Assembly (NCBI RefSeq): GCF_037893015.1
Contig: NC_133666.1
Span: 654,667,522-654,731,521, forward strand
Source: Macrotis lagotis
Lineage: Eukaryota > Chordata > Mammalia > Peramelemorphia > Peramelidae
Length of the DNA: 64,000 bases
Reading direction: 5' to 3'
How positions within the stretch are numbered: position 1 is the stretch's first letter; each line of letters opens with the position of its first letter. Shown here piece by piece: positions 34,480-45,409 of this stretch. A model generated the notes under the pieces. That model did no database searches. It saw nothing but the letters and a program-made list of their open reading frames with translations, and was not told where the DNA came from. The position numbers and the translations under genes were made by a program.

Positions 34480-35560
34480 TTTAAAAGTAAAATAATTTAT
34501 TAACATTCATTTTGAAAAAAAATTCGAGTTCTGAATGTTCTCCCTCCCCACCCACTGAGAAAGCAAACAATATGATATCAATTATACCCCGGAGATCACA
34601 CAAAACATTTTTCCATATTAGCCAGGCTGCTAAAAAAAAAAGACAAGAAAAATAAAGGGGGAAAATGATACTTCAGTTTGCCCCAGAGTTCATCTCTGGA
34701 ATTCTCTCTTTTAGAGATGAATAGTATTGTTCATCACTAGTCCTTCAGAATGGTCTCGGATCATTGTATTGAACAAAGTGGCTAAGTCAAAGGAGAACAA
34801 CCCACCTGGAATCCCAGTCTGTCTACACAATCTTCAGACCCCCATATCTTCCAAAAAAGGGAGGGAGGTGCAGTATCTCAAACTCTTCTCTGGTGCCAGA
34901 CTTGGTCTATATAATCACAAAACATTCCGGGTCTTTGTTGTTGCAATTCTTTCCATTTACACCAATAGCATTTTGCTGTTAGTTCTTCACCTTACTCAGC
35001 CCCAGCTCATGTAAATGTCCCACGCTGTCTCTTATTTGTTTCTTACCCGAATAGTAAAATTCCACTGTAATCGCAGGTAGCTATTCTCCATTTTAGGGCC
35101 ATTTACTTTATTTCCAATTCTTTGCTACCACCGAAAGTGTTGCTATGAATATATTGTCACATTTCTTTCTTTCAACTTCTTCCTCTCTTTGAACTTCTTG
35201 ACTTTTTGGGGTGGATGCCTATAGGGCTGGCCGACTCTCTGGGTTAAAGGGCATGGACATTTTAGTCATTTTTTTAAAGCGTGGTTTCAAACTGCTTTCT
35301 AGAGTCAAATCAGATGCAATTCACAGCTTCATCAACAGAGTTATGTGTTACTGTGCCTGTCTTACCACAATCCCTCCAACGATGAGTTTTCATCTCTTGT
35401 CATCTTTGCCAGTTGGTTGGGTAAGAGGTGAAATCTCAGAACTTGAGTTTTTCTTATTATTAGTGATTTGGGGGAGTCTCTCATATGGTTCCTAATAAAT
35501 TGCAATTCTTTATTTTTTTTTCTGTTCTTCTCCCTTGACCACATATCCCTTGCCAATCCC
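34480..35560 (-). mobile_element. LINE-1 3' fragment
   Basis: On the plus strand the order ...CATTAGCCAGGCTGC-like 3' UTR, GTTCATCTCTGGAATTCTC...ATGAATAGTATTGTTCATCAC, CTCAGCCCCAGCTCATG, CCATTTACTTTATTTCCAATTCTTTGC, GGGTTAAAGGGCATGGACATTTTAGTC, CACAGCTTCATCAACAGAG is the reverse complement of the L1 ORF2 end and 3' UTR, as at 44360-45967. All frames are broken. Confidence 0.7.
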
Positions 35561-36689
35561 TCATGAAGAAAGTTAAGGGATTTGTCCAAGGTCCCAGAAA
35601 AAAAAAAACAGAACTGGGATTTGAAAATAAGGCTTTTGACATTTTAAGGTCATTTCTAACTAGTTACAGACCCAGGATAATCCCCAAGTTATTCCATATC
35701 TCCCTCATCTTTGCCTCTGAGGAAGATCTGGGCTGGGCTGGGAGTGAAACCTGGAGATAAGATTTTGGAATAATGCTTTCCCATATTCCCCCAGAAATCC
35801 AGTTGTCTATATACAGCCCTGCCTAGCTCTTATCTTTAAAGACCCCTACCAGGGGAATGCCTAGAGAAAAAAGTTGGGGAGCAACTCTACTTGCTTAATA
35901 GAAAAGGGAAAACATGCTTCTGGTGGATAGACTGAGACAAGTTACTTAGCCTCTCTATGTCTGGTTTATTCATCTAAAAAATGAAGTGGTGGGAGTCAGT
36001 GGTCCTTAAGGTACCTTCTATATCTAAGGTAGATCTAAATGAACTGAGTGTTTGTGAGTGTATGTGTGTTTCTGACAAAGAAGCTCTTTTAGGAGGCGAT
36101 TGCTGCTCATTTATCCAGCTTCAGGAAATCTCTCTCAGATCGAGAATGTTGTGGGCAGCTGCAGTCCATGAGAGCATGGGCTGGACAGGGTCACAGCAAG
36201 TTCTGAGGAACAGGAGCAATGAACTACAACAGCATCTCCTTCCAGCCTTCCCTCCCCTCAGGAGGGGTAGGTGAGTCAAAGGGAAACCTGAGATGAGGGG
36301 ATAGGGCCTGTGGGAAAGAGAGGAGGTGGGGGCAAGAGAGGGACTCCCCTCTCTACTCTCTGGCCTCCTGCCAGGCTCTGCAGAGATTACACCACACATT
36401 TCCCAAGGACCCTTACACCAGGGGCTGGGGAAGATATTAAGTGTAGCTATCACTGGCTTCATGTAGCACATCTACTACTAATGGAATGTAGCTATAAACA
36501 CAGATAGTAACCACACATTATGAGATGAGGGTGTTAGATGTTTGCCCAAAGACCATCAGAAAGCTATTTACAGGGATATTGGAAAGTTTCTTTGTATCAA
36601 AAATGTAGCTTGTAGGCAAAAATAGGCGCCTTAGCCTTCTGGTAGTTTGATTGTTAACAGCTGTTTTTCGGACGTATCTGACTCTTCTG

Positions 36690-36930
36690 GTAGTTTTGTT
36701 GTTGAATCATTTCAGTTGTGTCTGACTCTTTGTGACCCCATTTGGGGTTTGCTTGATAAAGATACTGGAGTGGTTTGCTATTTCATCCTCATTTTACAGA
36801 TGAGGAAACTGAGGCAAAAAAGATGAAGTGATTTGCTCAGGGTCACACAACTAGTAAGTGACTGAGACTAGGATTTGAACTCAAGTCCTCTTGATCCAGG
36901 TCCAGAGCTCTATTCATTGCAGCACCAAAT
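36690..36930 (-). mobile_element. Long-form tRNA-derived SINE
   Basis: TTGTTGTTGAATCATTTCAGTTGTGTCTGACTC, GTGACCCCATTTGGGGTTTGC, GATACTGGAGTGGTTTGC, CATTTTACAGATGAGGAAACTGAGGC, GGTCACACAACTAGTAAGTG, TTTGAACTCAAGTCC and the head CTCTATTCATTGCAGCACC. Confidence 0.82.
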
Positions 36931-36987
36931 CCTAAACTAGATGGTCTCTAGAATACTGTACAACTTTGGCATTGTTATGTTCTAAAG

Positions 36988-37183
36988 CAGGGGTGGAGAA
37001 CCTTTTTCCTGCCATGGGTTACTTGTATATTTATCACATCATTTGTAGGGTACATTTGGTCAAACATTTGCTTAATTCACCCATAAAAAGCTCCTAAATT
37101 TATTGAATTTTGGGCCCCGGTCTGTGGATGCCTTGGTTGCACAAGACCAATACTGCCTGCAGACTAGAGGTTCCCCACTTGTG
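36988..37183. mobile_element. hAT-type miniature DNA transposon, copy 2
   Basis: 196 bp with terminal inverted repeats CAGGGGTGGAGAACCT (left) and AGGTTCCCCACTTGTG (right) and an 8-bp target duplication, TTCTAAAG at 36980-36987 and CTCTAAAG at 37184-37191. The interior matches the copy at 25-269. No coding capacity; movement would have needed an hAT transposase in trans. Confidence 0.88.
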
Positions 37184-37411
37184 CTCTAAAGCCTCTTTCA
37201 GCTCTCATTTTCTAGATTCTAAGGTCTAACCCATTCTGTGTTTGGAGGTTCCTCCCTTGACCACTCTGTGTTCTTTGAAACTGTCAATCTTCTTTGATAT
37301 CCTTTTTTTCCTCTATTTTTCAGGACAGCACACTCTATTGGTTCTCTTCTTACCTATCATCTTGTTCCTTCTCAATCTCCTTTATTGAATCTTTAGGTCA
37401 ATCATGCCTTT

Positions 37412-37572
37412 ATTTTTTTAAAATTTATTTATTTATTTAAGTAAATGGGGATAAGTGACTTGCACAAGGTCACACAGCCAGGCAATTATTAAGTGTCTGA
37501 GGCCCGATTTGAACTCAAGTCCTCCTGACTCCAGGACCAGTGCCCTATCCACTGTGCCATCTAGCTGCCCCC
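37412..37572 (-). mobile_element. tRNA-derived SINE with 13-bp target-site duplication
   Basis: Full-length minus-strand copy with a TTTA-repeated tail and head TATCCACTGTGCCATCTAGC. CAATCATGCCTTT flanks it perfectly at 37399-37411 and 37573-37585, splitting an L2 3' end. Confidence 0.92.
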
Positions 37573-37575
37573 CAA

Positions 37576-37802
37576 TCATGCCTTTTCTAATTCCTCTCAA
37601 CTTTAGTGTCTTCCCTCTGTGGATTATTTCTGATTTATCTTGTACATAGCTTGTCTGGAAACAGTCATTTCAATGTGCTCTCCCCTAATAGATTACGAAC
37701 CTCTGAAGGCAGGGACTTTTATGCCATTCTTTGTTTCCCCAGTATTTAGTATTGTGTGCTGGTACACAGAAGGCACTTATTAAATGCTTTTTAACTTACT
37801 GC
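37576..37802 (+). mobile_element. LINE L2 3' end
   Basis: GTGTCTTCCCTCTGTGGATTATTTCTGATTTATC, TAATAGATTACGAACCTCTGAAGGCAGGGACTTTTATG, CCCCAGTATTTAGTATTGTG and GAAGGCACTTATTAAATGCTTTTT are standard L2 3' terminal phrases. Confidence 0.8.
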
Positions 37803-37836
37803 TTTATGTTCCATGTAGTCTAGGTACAGATTCCTT

Positions 37837-38158
37837 CTAGTGCTGACAATCTAAGTTCTATAGGCCCTCCCAGCTTCTGTGTCTTAAGGGTCCTCCTAGC
37901 TCTGATAATCTAGGTTCTAAGGGACATTACAACACTGATAACCTGTGTTCTAAGATTTCCCCCTCAGCTCTGACATACTGTGTTCTAAGGGCTTCTCTAA
38001 GCTCTGACCTTCTGTGCTCTAAGATCCCTTCTCAGTTTTTATATTTTATGTTCTGAGGACCTCCCAACTCTTACATCCTGTGTTCTAAGGACCCACCCAG
38101 CACTGACAGTATATGTGTTCTAAGGGCTCTTTCATCCAGTTCTAACATTCTATATTTA
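37837..38158. repeat. Minisatellite of about 34 bp, nine to ten units
   Basis: The unit is roughly CAGCTCTGACATNCTGTG followed by TTCTAAGGNCCCTCC. Recognisable units open near CTCTGATAATC, CACTGATAACC, CTCTGACATAC, CTCTGACCTTC, CTCTTACATCC and CACTGACAGTA, each ending in TTCTAAG-like text. Units differ by about 15-30%. Confidence 0.8.
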
Positions 38159-39036
38159 CAATTTTTTGGTTTATTTATTTTATATTATTACAATAATCTT
38201 GTTCTGAGAGTAAACATAACCCCACATCTTTCCCCCCCAAAATATGAGACATCTCAAAAATAGTGAGAGGGGAAAAATGTACTTCAGTCTGTGTTCAGAT
38301 TCCAACGGCTCTGTCTCTGGGATGAATTGTCTTCTTTATCAATGAGTCCACCAAAGAAGTTGCTTCAATATTTTCCCCACAGTTGCTATTACTTAGTGTA
38401 TTTCCCTCACTCTATTCATTTCCACTCTCATTTATTCTATTCTCTCTCTCTCCTTTCACCCTGTCCCTGTTCAGAAGTATGTTGTATCTGAGTACCCTCT
38501 CCCACAATCTTCCCTCTCTTCTATCCCCTATTCTTCCCTCCCCCATTCCCCCCTTTTCCAATCCCTTTCCTCTCATTTTTCTCTAGGGTAAGATAGATTT
38601 CTATATCCTATTAAGTGTGTATGTTATTTCTTCTCTGAGCCATTTCTGATGAGAATAAAGGCTCACTCATTCCTCCTCACCTTCCCCCTTTCCACTCCAT
38701 TGAAAAAAGCTTTTTCTTGACTCATATGTGAAATATCTTAGCCCCTTCTTCCTCTCCTTTCTCTTCCAGTATTTTTCTTTATCACTCACTGACTCCATTT
38801 TTAACTATATTATACCATTATATTTAGCTCCTTCCTGTGCCTTGTCTATATATGCTCCTTCTAACAGCTCTTATAAATGAGAAAGTTTATATGAGTTATC
38901 AATATCTTCATCCCATGTAGGAATACAAACAGTTCAATATCATTAAGTTCCTCATAGTTAGTCCTTCTCGTCCACCCCCCCTATGGTTCACCAGAGTACT
39001 TGGAGATCAAACTTTCTGTTCAGCCCCTATTGTTTC

Positions 39037-39037
39037 T

Positions 39038-39125
<88 letters not shown>

Positions 39126-39270
39126 TTAGGTTTTGGCAAGGCAATGGGGTTAAGTGGCTTACCCAAGGCCACACAGCTAGGTAACTATTAGGTGTCTGAG
39201 ACTGGATTTGAACCCAGGTACTCCTGACTCCAGGGCCAGTGCTTTTTCTACTGCACCACCTAGCTGCCCC
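39037..39270 (-). mobile_element. SINE with expanded (TTTC)n tail inside the half-L1
   Basis: The SINE body (39128-39270) is preceded by about 22 TTTC units at 39037-39126, which take the place of its A-tail. The duplication CAGCCCCT(A/G)TTGTTTC at 39021-39036 and 39271-39286 encloses both body and microsatellite, showing that the microsatellite grew from the SINE tail after insertion. Confidence 0.92.
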
Positions 39271-39691
39271 CAGCCCCTGTTGTTTCAATAGGAAAGTTTG
39301 AAAGTCCCCGGTTCAGTTTTTCTGGGTAGTTGATTCTCAGTTGTAAACCAAGGTCTTTTGCCTTCCAGAATATCATATTCCAAGCCCTATGAGCCCTTAA
39401 TGTTGATGCCACCAAATCCTGTGTAATCCTGACTATAGAGCCATGGTATTGAATTGCTTGTTTCTGGTAGATTTTAGTGTTTTCTCTTTGACTTGGGAGT
39501 TTTAGAATTTGGCTATAATATTCCTGGAAGTTTTTCTTTTGGGATCTCTTTCAGGAGGTGATCAGTGAATTCCCTGTTTCTATTTTACTCTCTTCTTCTA
39601 GGATCTCAGGGAAATTTTGCTGTATCATTTCTTAAAAAATGAAGTATAGGCTCTTTTCCTGGTTGTGACTTTCAGGTTGCCCAATAATTTT

Positions 39692-39833
39692 TTTTTGCAA
39701 GGCAAATGGGGTTAAGTGGCTTGCCCAAGGCCACACAGCTAGGTAATTATTAAGTGTCTGAGACCGGATTTGAACCCAGGTACTCCTGACTCCAAGGCCG
39801 GTGCTTTATCTACTACGCCACCTGGCCGCCTCA
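39692..39833 (-). mobile_element. tRNA-derived SINE with 15-bp target-site duplication
   Basis: T-run then GCAAGGCAAATGGGGTTAAGT, GTAATTATTAAGTGTCTGAG, GGATTTGAACCCAGG and head ATCTACTACGCCACCTGGCC. TTGCCCAATAATTTT flanks it (39677-39691 and 39834-39848). Confidence 0.92.
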
Positions 39834-41215
39834 TTGCCCAATAATTTTAAAATTATCTCTTCTGGATCTGTTTTTGAGGTCGGTTGTTTTTCCATTGAAA
39901 TATTTCACATTTTCTCCTAACTTTTGTTTTTTTGGGAATAGTTTTATTTCTTCCTGATTTCTTGCAAAGTCATCAGCTTCCTTTAGTTCCATTCTGCATT
40001 TGAAGGAATTATTTTCTTCAGAAAGCTTTTTGTAATCTCCTTTTCCAACTGGTCAGTTTTGCTTATTTAAGGCATTCTTCTCCTCATTTGCCATTTTTCT
40101 TCAGCATTTTTTGTATTTCTTTCACCAAGATGCTGATTTGGATTTCATGATTTATCTGTATTGCTCTAATTTCTCCTCTACCTCTTTTAATTGCTTTTCA
40201 AAATTTTTTTTGAGTTCATAGTCTGAGCCCATTTTCTATTTCTCTTGGAGGTTTTGGATACAGAAACTTTAATTTTTTTTTCATCTTCTGAATCTTCCAT
40301 TGGACCAAAGTAATTTTCTGTGGTCAGATTCTTCTTTTTCTTTTGTTTGTTCATTTCCTCAGCCTATGACTGATTTACCACACTTCCAAGGCTTTGGAGG
40401 GGTTTGGGGGGGCAAACCACAGGGACCTTAATTCCTCCAAGCTCTTATGGGAGGCTCTGATGCCTTTCTTGCCTATGCTTGGATATGTGGATGACCACAG
40501 GCCCTCCCCTCTGCCCTGGACCTGTGAGGAGAGTCCCTACTCGGCTATGGTGGTATGGGAGGCCAAACTTCAGCCTGGATTTGGGTGTGGGCAAATAGCT
40601 GAGTCCTGCCCCAGGGAGAGCATAGAGATCTCTTCAGTCTCCCCCAACCCCTTAGCATCTGTGGGCTGTGCTCTGGAGGTGCAGGCTGGCTTCCCCAATT
40701 CCTGCTGCAGGTTCTCACAGCAGGACTGCTCTGAGGCCAGTGCTAATTCTTCATTCACTCTGGTGTGGCAGAGTTTTCTCACCACCCCTTCAAGCTATTC
40801 CCAGTGATCCCTGGGCCAGGAAGTCTGAAAACTCTCCCCTCTGCCATGGGCCCAGGCACCCCCAGGGATCTAGGCACTCAGCCCAGCTGCTCTGAGGCTT
40901 CAGCTGTGCATGCAGTGGCTTTTTCCAACCCCAAGTCCTGGTGAAACAGACCTTTCTCATGGAAATTCTAAGTTGTCTTGGACTAGGAAATTGCATCACT
41001 CAGTCTTTCTGTGGGTTCTGCCCCTCTAAATTTTGGCTAGAGTCATAATTTGATGACTTTTGGAGGATTTTGGGGAATGAGTTTCTGGGAATTCCTGCCT
41101 TTATGCTGCCATCTTGGCTCCACCCCTCTATGTTTACAATTCTTAAAGGGATATTCCTGGTCAACCAAAAATAAACTGATAAAAGTTTCAAATCAATTAT
41201 AATTAAGAAAGGAGG

Positions 41216-41270
41216 GCTCTCTTTCCTTCTTTCCTTCCTTCTTTCCTTCTTTTTTCTTTCTTTCTTAGAG
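41216..41270. repeat. (CTTT/CCTT)n microsatellite
   Basis: Imperfect CTTTCC/TTTC units over about 50 bp. Confidence 0.8.
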
Positions 41271-41399
41271 ATTGATTAATTTATTTGCATAAGAAAAAGT
41301 TCTGGGGGTTTTAGTGGTATGCAAACTCAATATGAGTCAGCAACTATGACTGCCAATTTGATCTTAGGAGACAGCAAGAGAGACTCTGTCTAGCGTCTG

Positions 41400-41665
41400 T
41401 TCCTGGTCAGACTGCATCTGGAATCATGGGTTCAGGTTTGAGCATCACATTTTAGGAAGGACATGGAAAATCAGGAAGGCATGTAGAGTAAGGCATCCAT
41501 CATGGTGAAGGAATGTGAGCATCAGGTGAAGGAGCTGGGGGGGATGAAGAAGAGAACATGGAGGGAGAACATTCTATCTTCATCCAAGATGGAGAAAAGC
41601 TGTTATAATTATTGGACTTGGTCAGAGGTAGGTTTAGGCCCATAAGGAAAAACATCCTAATGATG
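41400..41665 (+). mobile_element. Old interspersed repeat, CR1/L3-like
   Basis: CTGGTCAGACTGCATCTGGAATCATGGGTTCAGG, CATCACATTTTAGGAAGGACATGG, GGTGAAGGAGCTGGGG and GTTTAGGCCCATAAGGAAAAACATCCTAATG are in the same order as an old amniote LINE-like repeat; the piece at 5235-5388 seems to be a later part of the same family. Confidence 0.5.
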
Positions 41666-41999
41666 TGATTCAATTAAATAAGCATTTTATTAAGTACTTA
41701 ACCCTTTTCAGGAGACCAGGTTAAGTATTGGAAATGCCAAACCCAAAACCAAGGAGTCCCTGGCCTCAAGGAGCTTACACTCTATACCATATCTACAGAT
41801 GAACATTGTTGAGGAGGAAGAGAGCCCAAAAAATTTAGGTTAAACTTCATGGTGGAAGCAAATGGTGCCTGGACTAAACCTTCAAGGAAGATAAGGATTC
41901 TGAAAGGCAAAGAAATGAAAAAGCAGGGTGTTCTAGGAATAGAGGATGACTAAAAATGCAGGTTTTGGGGAAAGCTGAGTCCAATTTTGCTGGAACATA

Positions 42000-43500
42000 A
42001 AGTGGGCAAATATAATCATATAAAATAAGTCTGGAAGTATATAGATGCCAGACTGAGGAGAGATTTTAATGTTAGACTGAGAAGTTTGTATTTTATCCTA
42101 AAGGCACTTGGGCATCTCTAAAAGTTTTTGAGCAGGACAGTGACACACAAACCTGTGATTTAAGGAAGATTATTTTGATCACTGTGTGGAGGATAGATTT
42201 GACAGGGGAGAGAGTGACAACAGGGAGATAAATTAGTTGGCTATTATCAAAATCCTGGCAAGATATGATTAAGTACAAAGCTTGGTTGATGGCCATATGT
42301 ATCAGGAAGTCATCAATCATCTATGTAGAGATGATCACTGGACCCATGAAGACTGGTGAGAACACTAAGGGAGAAAAGTATAAAAAGTATGAAGAAAAAA
42401 GACCCAGGATAGAACCTTGAGGACACTTATGCATAGGGATCAGGAGATGGATGATGATGTAGCAAAGGACACTAAGAAAGAAGAATCGGAAAGGTAGGAA
42501 GAAGAGTTAAGAGAGAGCAGTGTCATGGAAACCAAAAGAAAAGAGGATATCTAGGTAAGAGAGGGTTGTCAGTGATGTCTAGATCCACAGGGAACTTAAG
42601 GTAATGAATTGTCTAAGAAGAAAAGAAGTTCATAGGATCAATATCCAGAAATAGAAGGGATCTCAAAGATCATTTCCCCCAACCCATCATTTTACAGATG
42701 AGGAAACTGAAGCCCAGGGAGGTTGTGACTTGCCCAAGGTCACAGAGGTCATAATCTTCAGAGGTGGGATCTGAACCCACATCCTCTGACTCTAAAGACC
42801 ACTGAACCACTCTATCTCCATTTCAAAGAAAGCCTAGCTATACAGGCAAGTATGATTTCATATGAATTTATAGTATCAGTTGTAGTGACGTTTCTGGGGA
42901 ATAGAACTCATAAGAGATAGTGACCTACAATGACTAAAGTACTAGAATTGAAGTCATGAAGGTCTAAATTCACATCTGAACTCAGCTACTTATTAGCTGT
43001 ATGATACTGAACAAACCTCTTAATCTCTCTGTGCCTCTGTTTCATCATGAATAAATTGAAAGGATTGGACTTGATGGCCTTGCAACTTGAAAACAATATG
43101 ATCCTTTGAGTGTTACTTAGATTTGAGACTGATAGGATATGGATGGCAGTATGCAGAGGGGGGAAATGATGAAATTTTTAGGGTGAACCTGCTCACTGAA
43201 ATGGCCAGCCAGCATAGGCACCAGCCCAGGGAGAGAGTCAAGTAAAAGATGCCTTTGAGATCAATAGATTGGGAGAATAAGGAGAGATGTCACAATGGCA
43301 AGTGGAAAGCAGTGAGGGAGTAGAAGAGATGAAAGGGTGAGATGTTGTGGTCAGAGAGGGAAATTCCCAACCACTTGATCTTGGAGGTGGAACAAAATGA
43401 AGTGGTGCCATGAAGCCAATGGTAAGGCTACCATTGAGGAAAGCTGAAATAGAGTAGAAAGAGAAAGTCATGACATTTGAGGAGGTCAAGGAACTGTGCT
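42000..43500 (-). mobile_element. LINE L2-like relics with MIR insertions
   Basis: GTTAGACTGAGAAGTTTGTATTTTATCCTAAAGGC, GAGCAGGACAGTGACACAC, GATTATTTTGATCACTGTGTGGAGG and GACCCAGGATAGAACCTTGAGG are reverse-orientation L2-type text at 42000-42600. A MIR-like piece in reverse lies at 42645-42815 (CATTTTACAGATGAGGAAACTGAAGCCC) and a plus MIR-like piece at 42940-43110. More L2-like text follows to about 43500. Confidence 0.5.
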
Positions 43501-43638
43501 CCAGGTAATAGACAGATCGTTTATTAGAAATTTAAAGCCAGTAATGATTAAGTAAGAGATGACCTAAGAGCATAGATTTAAACTAGAATGGATCTTAGAG
43601 GTCAACCCTTCCCTCTACCTTCTGCCCCCTACACACAT

Positions 43639-43640
<2 letters not shown>

Positions 43641-43678
<38 letters not shown>
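43641..43678. repeat. (CA)n microsatellite
   Basis: About 19 CA units, embedded in a MIR-like stretch. Confidence 0.95.
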
Positions 43679-43679
<1 letters not shown>

Positions 43680-44431
43680 CATTTCAATTACTTTCCAAAG
43701 ATCTCATAGTTCATAAGTGGTCAAGCTAGGATTTCAGATGACTCCAGATCCACCTTTCTCTATTGCATCAGGGAGAAAGGAAGACTATGGACTAGGAACT
43801 CATCATTGATGGAGGAGAGGGAGGGTCTAATAGATTTTCTATGGCATATGGAAAAGAGATTGGTGGAGGGATCTTCTATAGACTTTGAGTCAGTTTAGGA
43901 TCCTTAGTTCTGACATTTATTTAACCATGTGGTCATAACATTTATGGGTCTTAGTGTACATGTCTAGGAAAAAAAAACAGATGATGTCTAAGGTCCTTTA
44001 CAGTTCTAGATCCAGGAGTCCATTTGCTTTGGGTTAGTTTGGATTATTAGGAATCAATAAGGAGAAATCACCTTGAAAATCTCTGGGGGCATAATGGAGA
44101 AAGGAGTTTGCCTGGTTCAGAATAAGTGGGGGGGCAGGCCATAGCATTCAACTGTAACTGAGGTTGAATGCTGAGTAGACAAAATGAATTAGTATATGAA
44201 TTCTGTAGAGCATAGGATCACAGGTGTTAAAACTGGAAAGAATCTTGCAGCTCATCTCTTTTTCATTTTACAGATGAGAAAACTCAGGTCTAAAGTTTTC
44301 AATTCACACAGGTCACATCAGTATTCAATTTTATTGTAAGCTTCACAAGTTTCAAGACTTTTTTCGAATATTATTTTTCAATTACATATAAAGATTCATC
44401 TTTCTGTAAGCTTTTGTAAGCTTCTTGTAAG

Positions 44432-44629
44432 CTTTTCTACCACTCTCCCTTCTCCCCTCCCCATGATAGAGAGTAATGTGATATAGGCTATATATTATAA
44501 CATGTTTAACATATTTCCATAGTAGTCATGTTGTAAAAGAAAAATCAGAACTCAAGGGGGAGGAGGAAGTCATGAGAAAGAGAGAAAAACATGAAAAAAG
44601 TTTCAATAAGTGAAAATAGTATAATTTGG
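44432..44629 (+). repeat. Inverted repeat, left arm (L1 3' UTR in place)
   Basis: From CTTTTCTACCACTCTCCCT to GAAAATAGTATAATTTGG. Its reverse complement is found at 45211-45409 at about 90% identity by eye. This arm is at the expected 3' UTR position of the surrounding L1. Confidence 0.88.
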
Positions 44630-45210
44630 TTTCTATTCAGGCTTTGTAGATTTTTTCCCCTTTGTATGTGGATGGTATTTTTCATCACAAGTCTCTTAGA
44701 ATTGTCCTTGGTTACGGAATTGCAGAGAGGAGCTAAGTCCCTCAGAGTTGATCATCACACGCTGTTGCTGCTAATGTATAGAGTGTTCTTATGATCCTGC
44801 TCAATTTCACTTAGCATCAGTTCATGCAAGTCTTTCTAGGCTTTTCTGAAGTCCCCTCACTCATGATTTCTTATAGAAAATAGTACTTTGTCACATTCAT
44901 ATATCACAATCTGTTCAGCCATTCCCCAGTTGATGGATATCCTCTCAATTCTTTATCACTACAAGAGGAGTTGCTAAAAATATTTTTGTACATGTGAGTT
45001 TTTTTTACCCTTTTTGGTGATCTTTTCGGAATATAGATAGTGGCATTGTGGGATCAAAGAGTATGCACAGTTTTGTTGTTCTTTGGGCATAGTTCCAAAT
45101 TGCTCTCCAAAATGATTGGATCAGTTCACAACTCCACCAACAATGCATAAGTTTTCTAGTTTTCCTACATTTCCTCCAACCTTGATCACTTTCTTTTTTT
45201 GACATTTTAG

Positions 45211-45409
45211 CCAATTATACTATTTTCATTTATTAAAACTTCTTTCATGTTTTTCCTCTCTTTCTCATGGCTTCCTCCCCCCATTTAGTTCTGATTTTTC
45301 TTTTACAACATGACTATTATGGAAATATGTTAAACATGCTTATAATGTATATTCAATATCACATTACTCTCTATCATGGGGAGGGGGAAAAGGGAGAGTG
45401 GTAGAAAAG
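45211..45409 (-). repeat. Inverted repeat, right arm (displaced L1 3' UTR copy)
   Basis: Begins CCAATTATACTATTTTC and ends GAGAGTGGTAGAAAAG. It interrupts L1 ORF2 text between ...ACATTTTAGCCAAT and TGTTTTAATTGGTATTTCTC, replacing a short piece that would normally join them. The spacer between arms is 581 bp. Confidence 0.88.

Larger units (their letters stand above)
38165..41125 (-). mobile_element. Half-L1 (HAL1-like) element, nearly complete
   Basis: The right edge (41098-41128) reads TATGCTGCCATCTTGGCTCC, the reverse complement of a typical L1 5' start (GGAGCCAAGATGGC). Leftward follow a GC-richer 5' region (about 40390-41100), a region with ORF1-like coiled-coil phrasing in reverse (39840-40370), then at 38165-39600 text resembling the 3' part, with no ORF2 (endonuclease/RT) sequence between. 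Two SINEs are inserted (39037-39270 and 39692-39833). Without them it is about 2.6 kb, the size expected of HAL1. All frames are broken. Confidence 0.55.
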
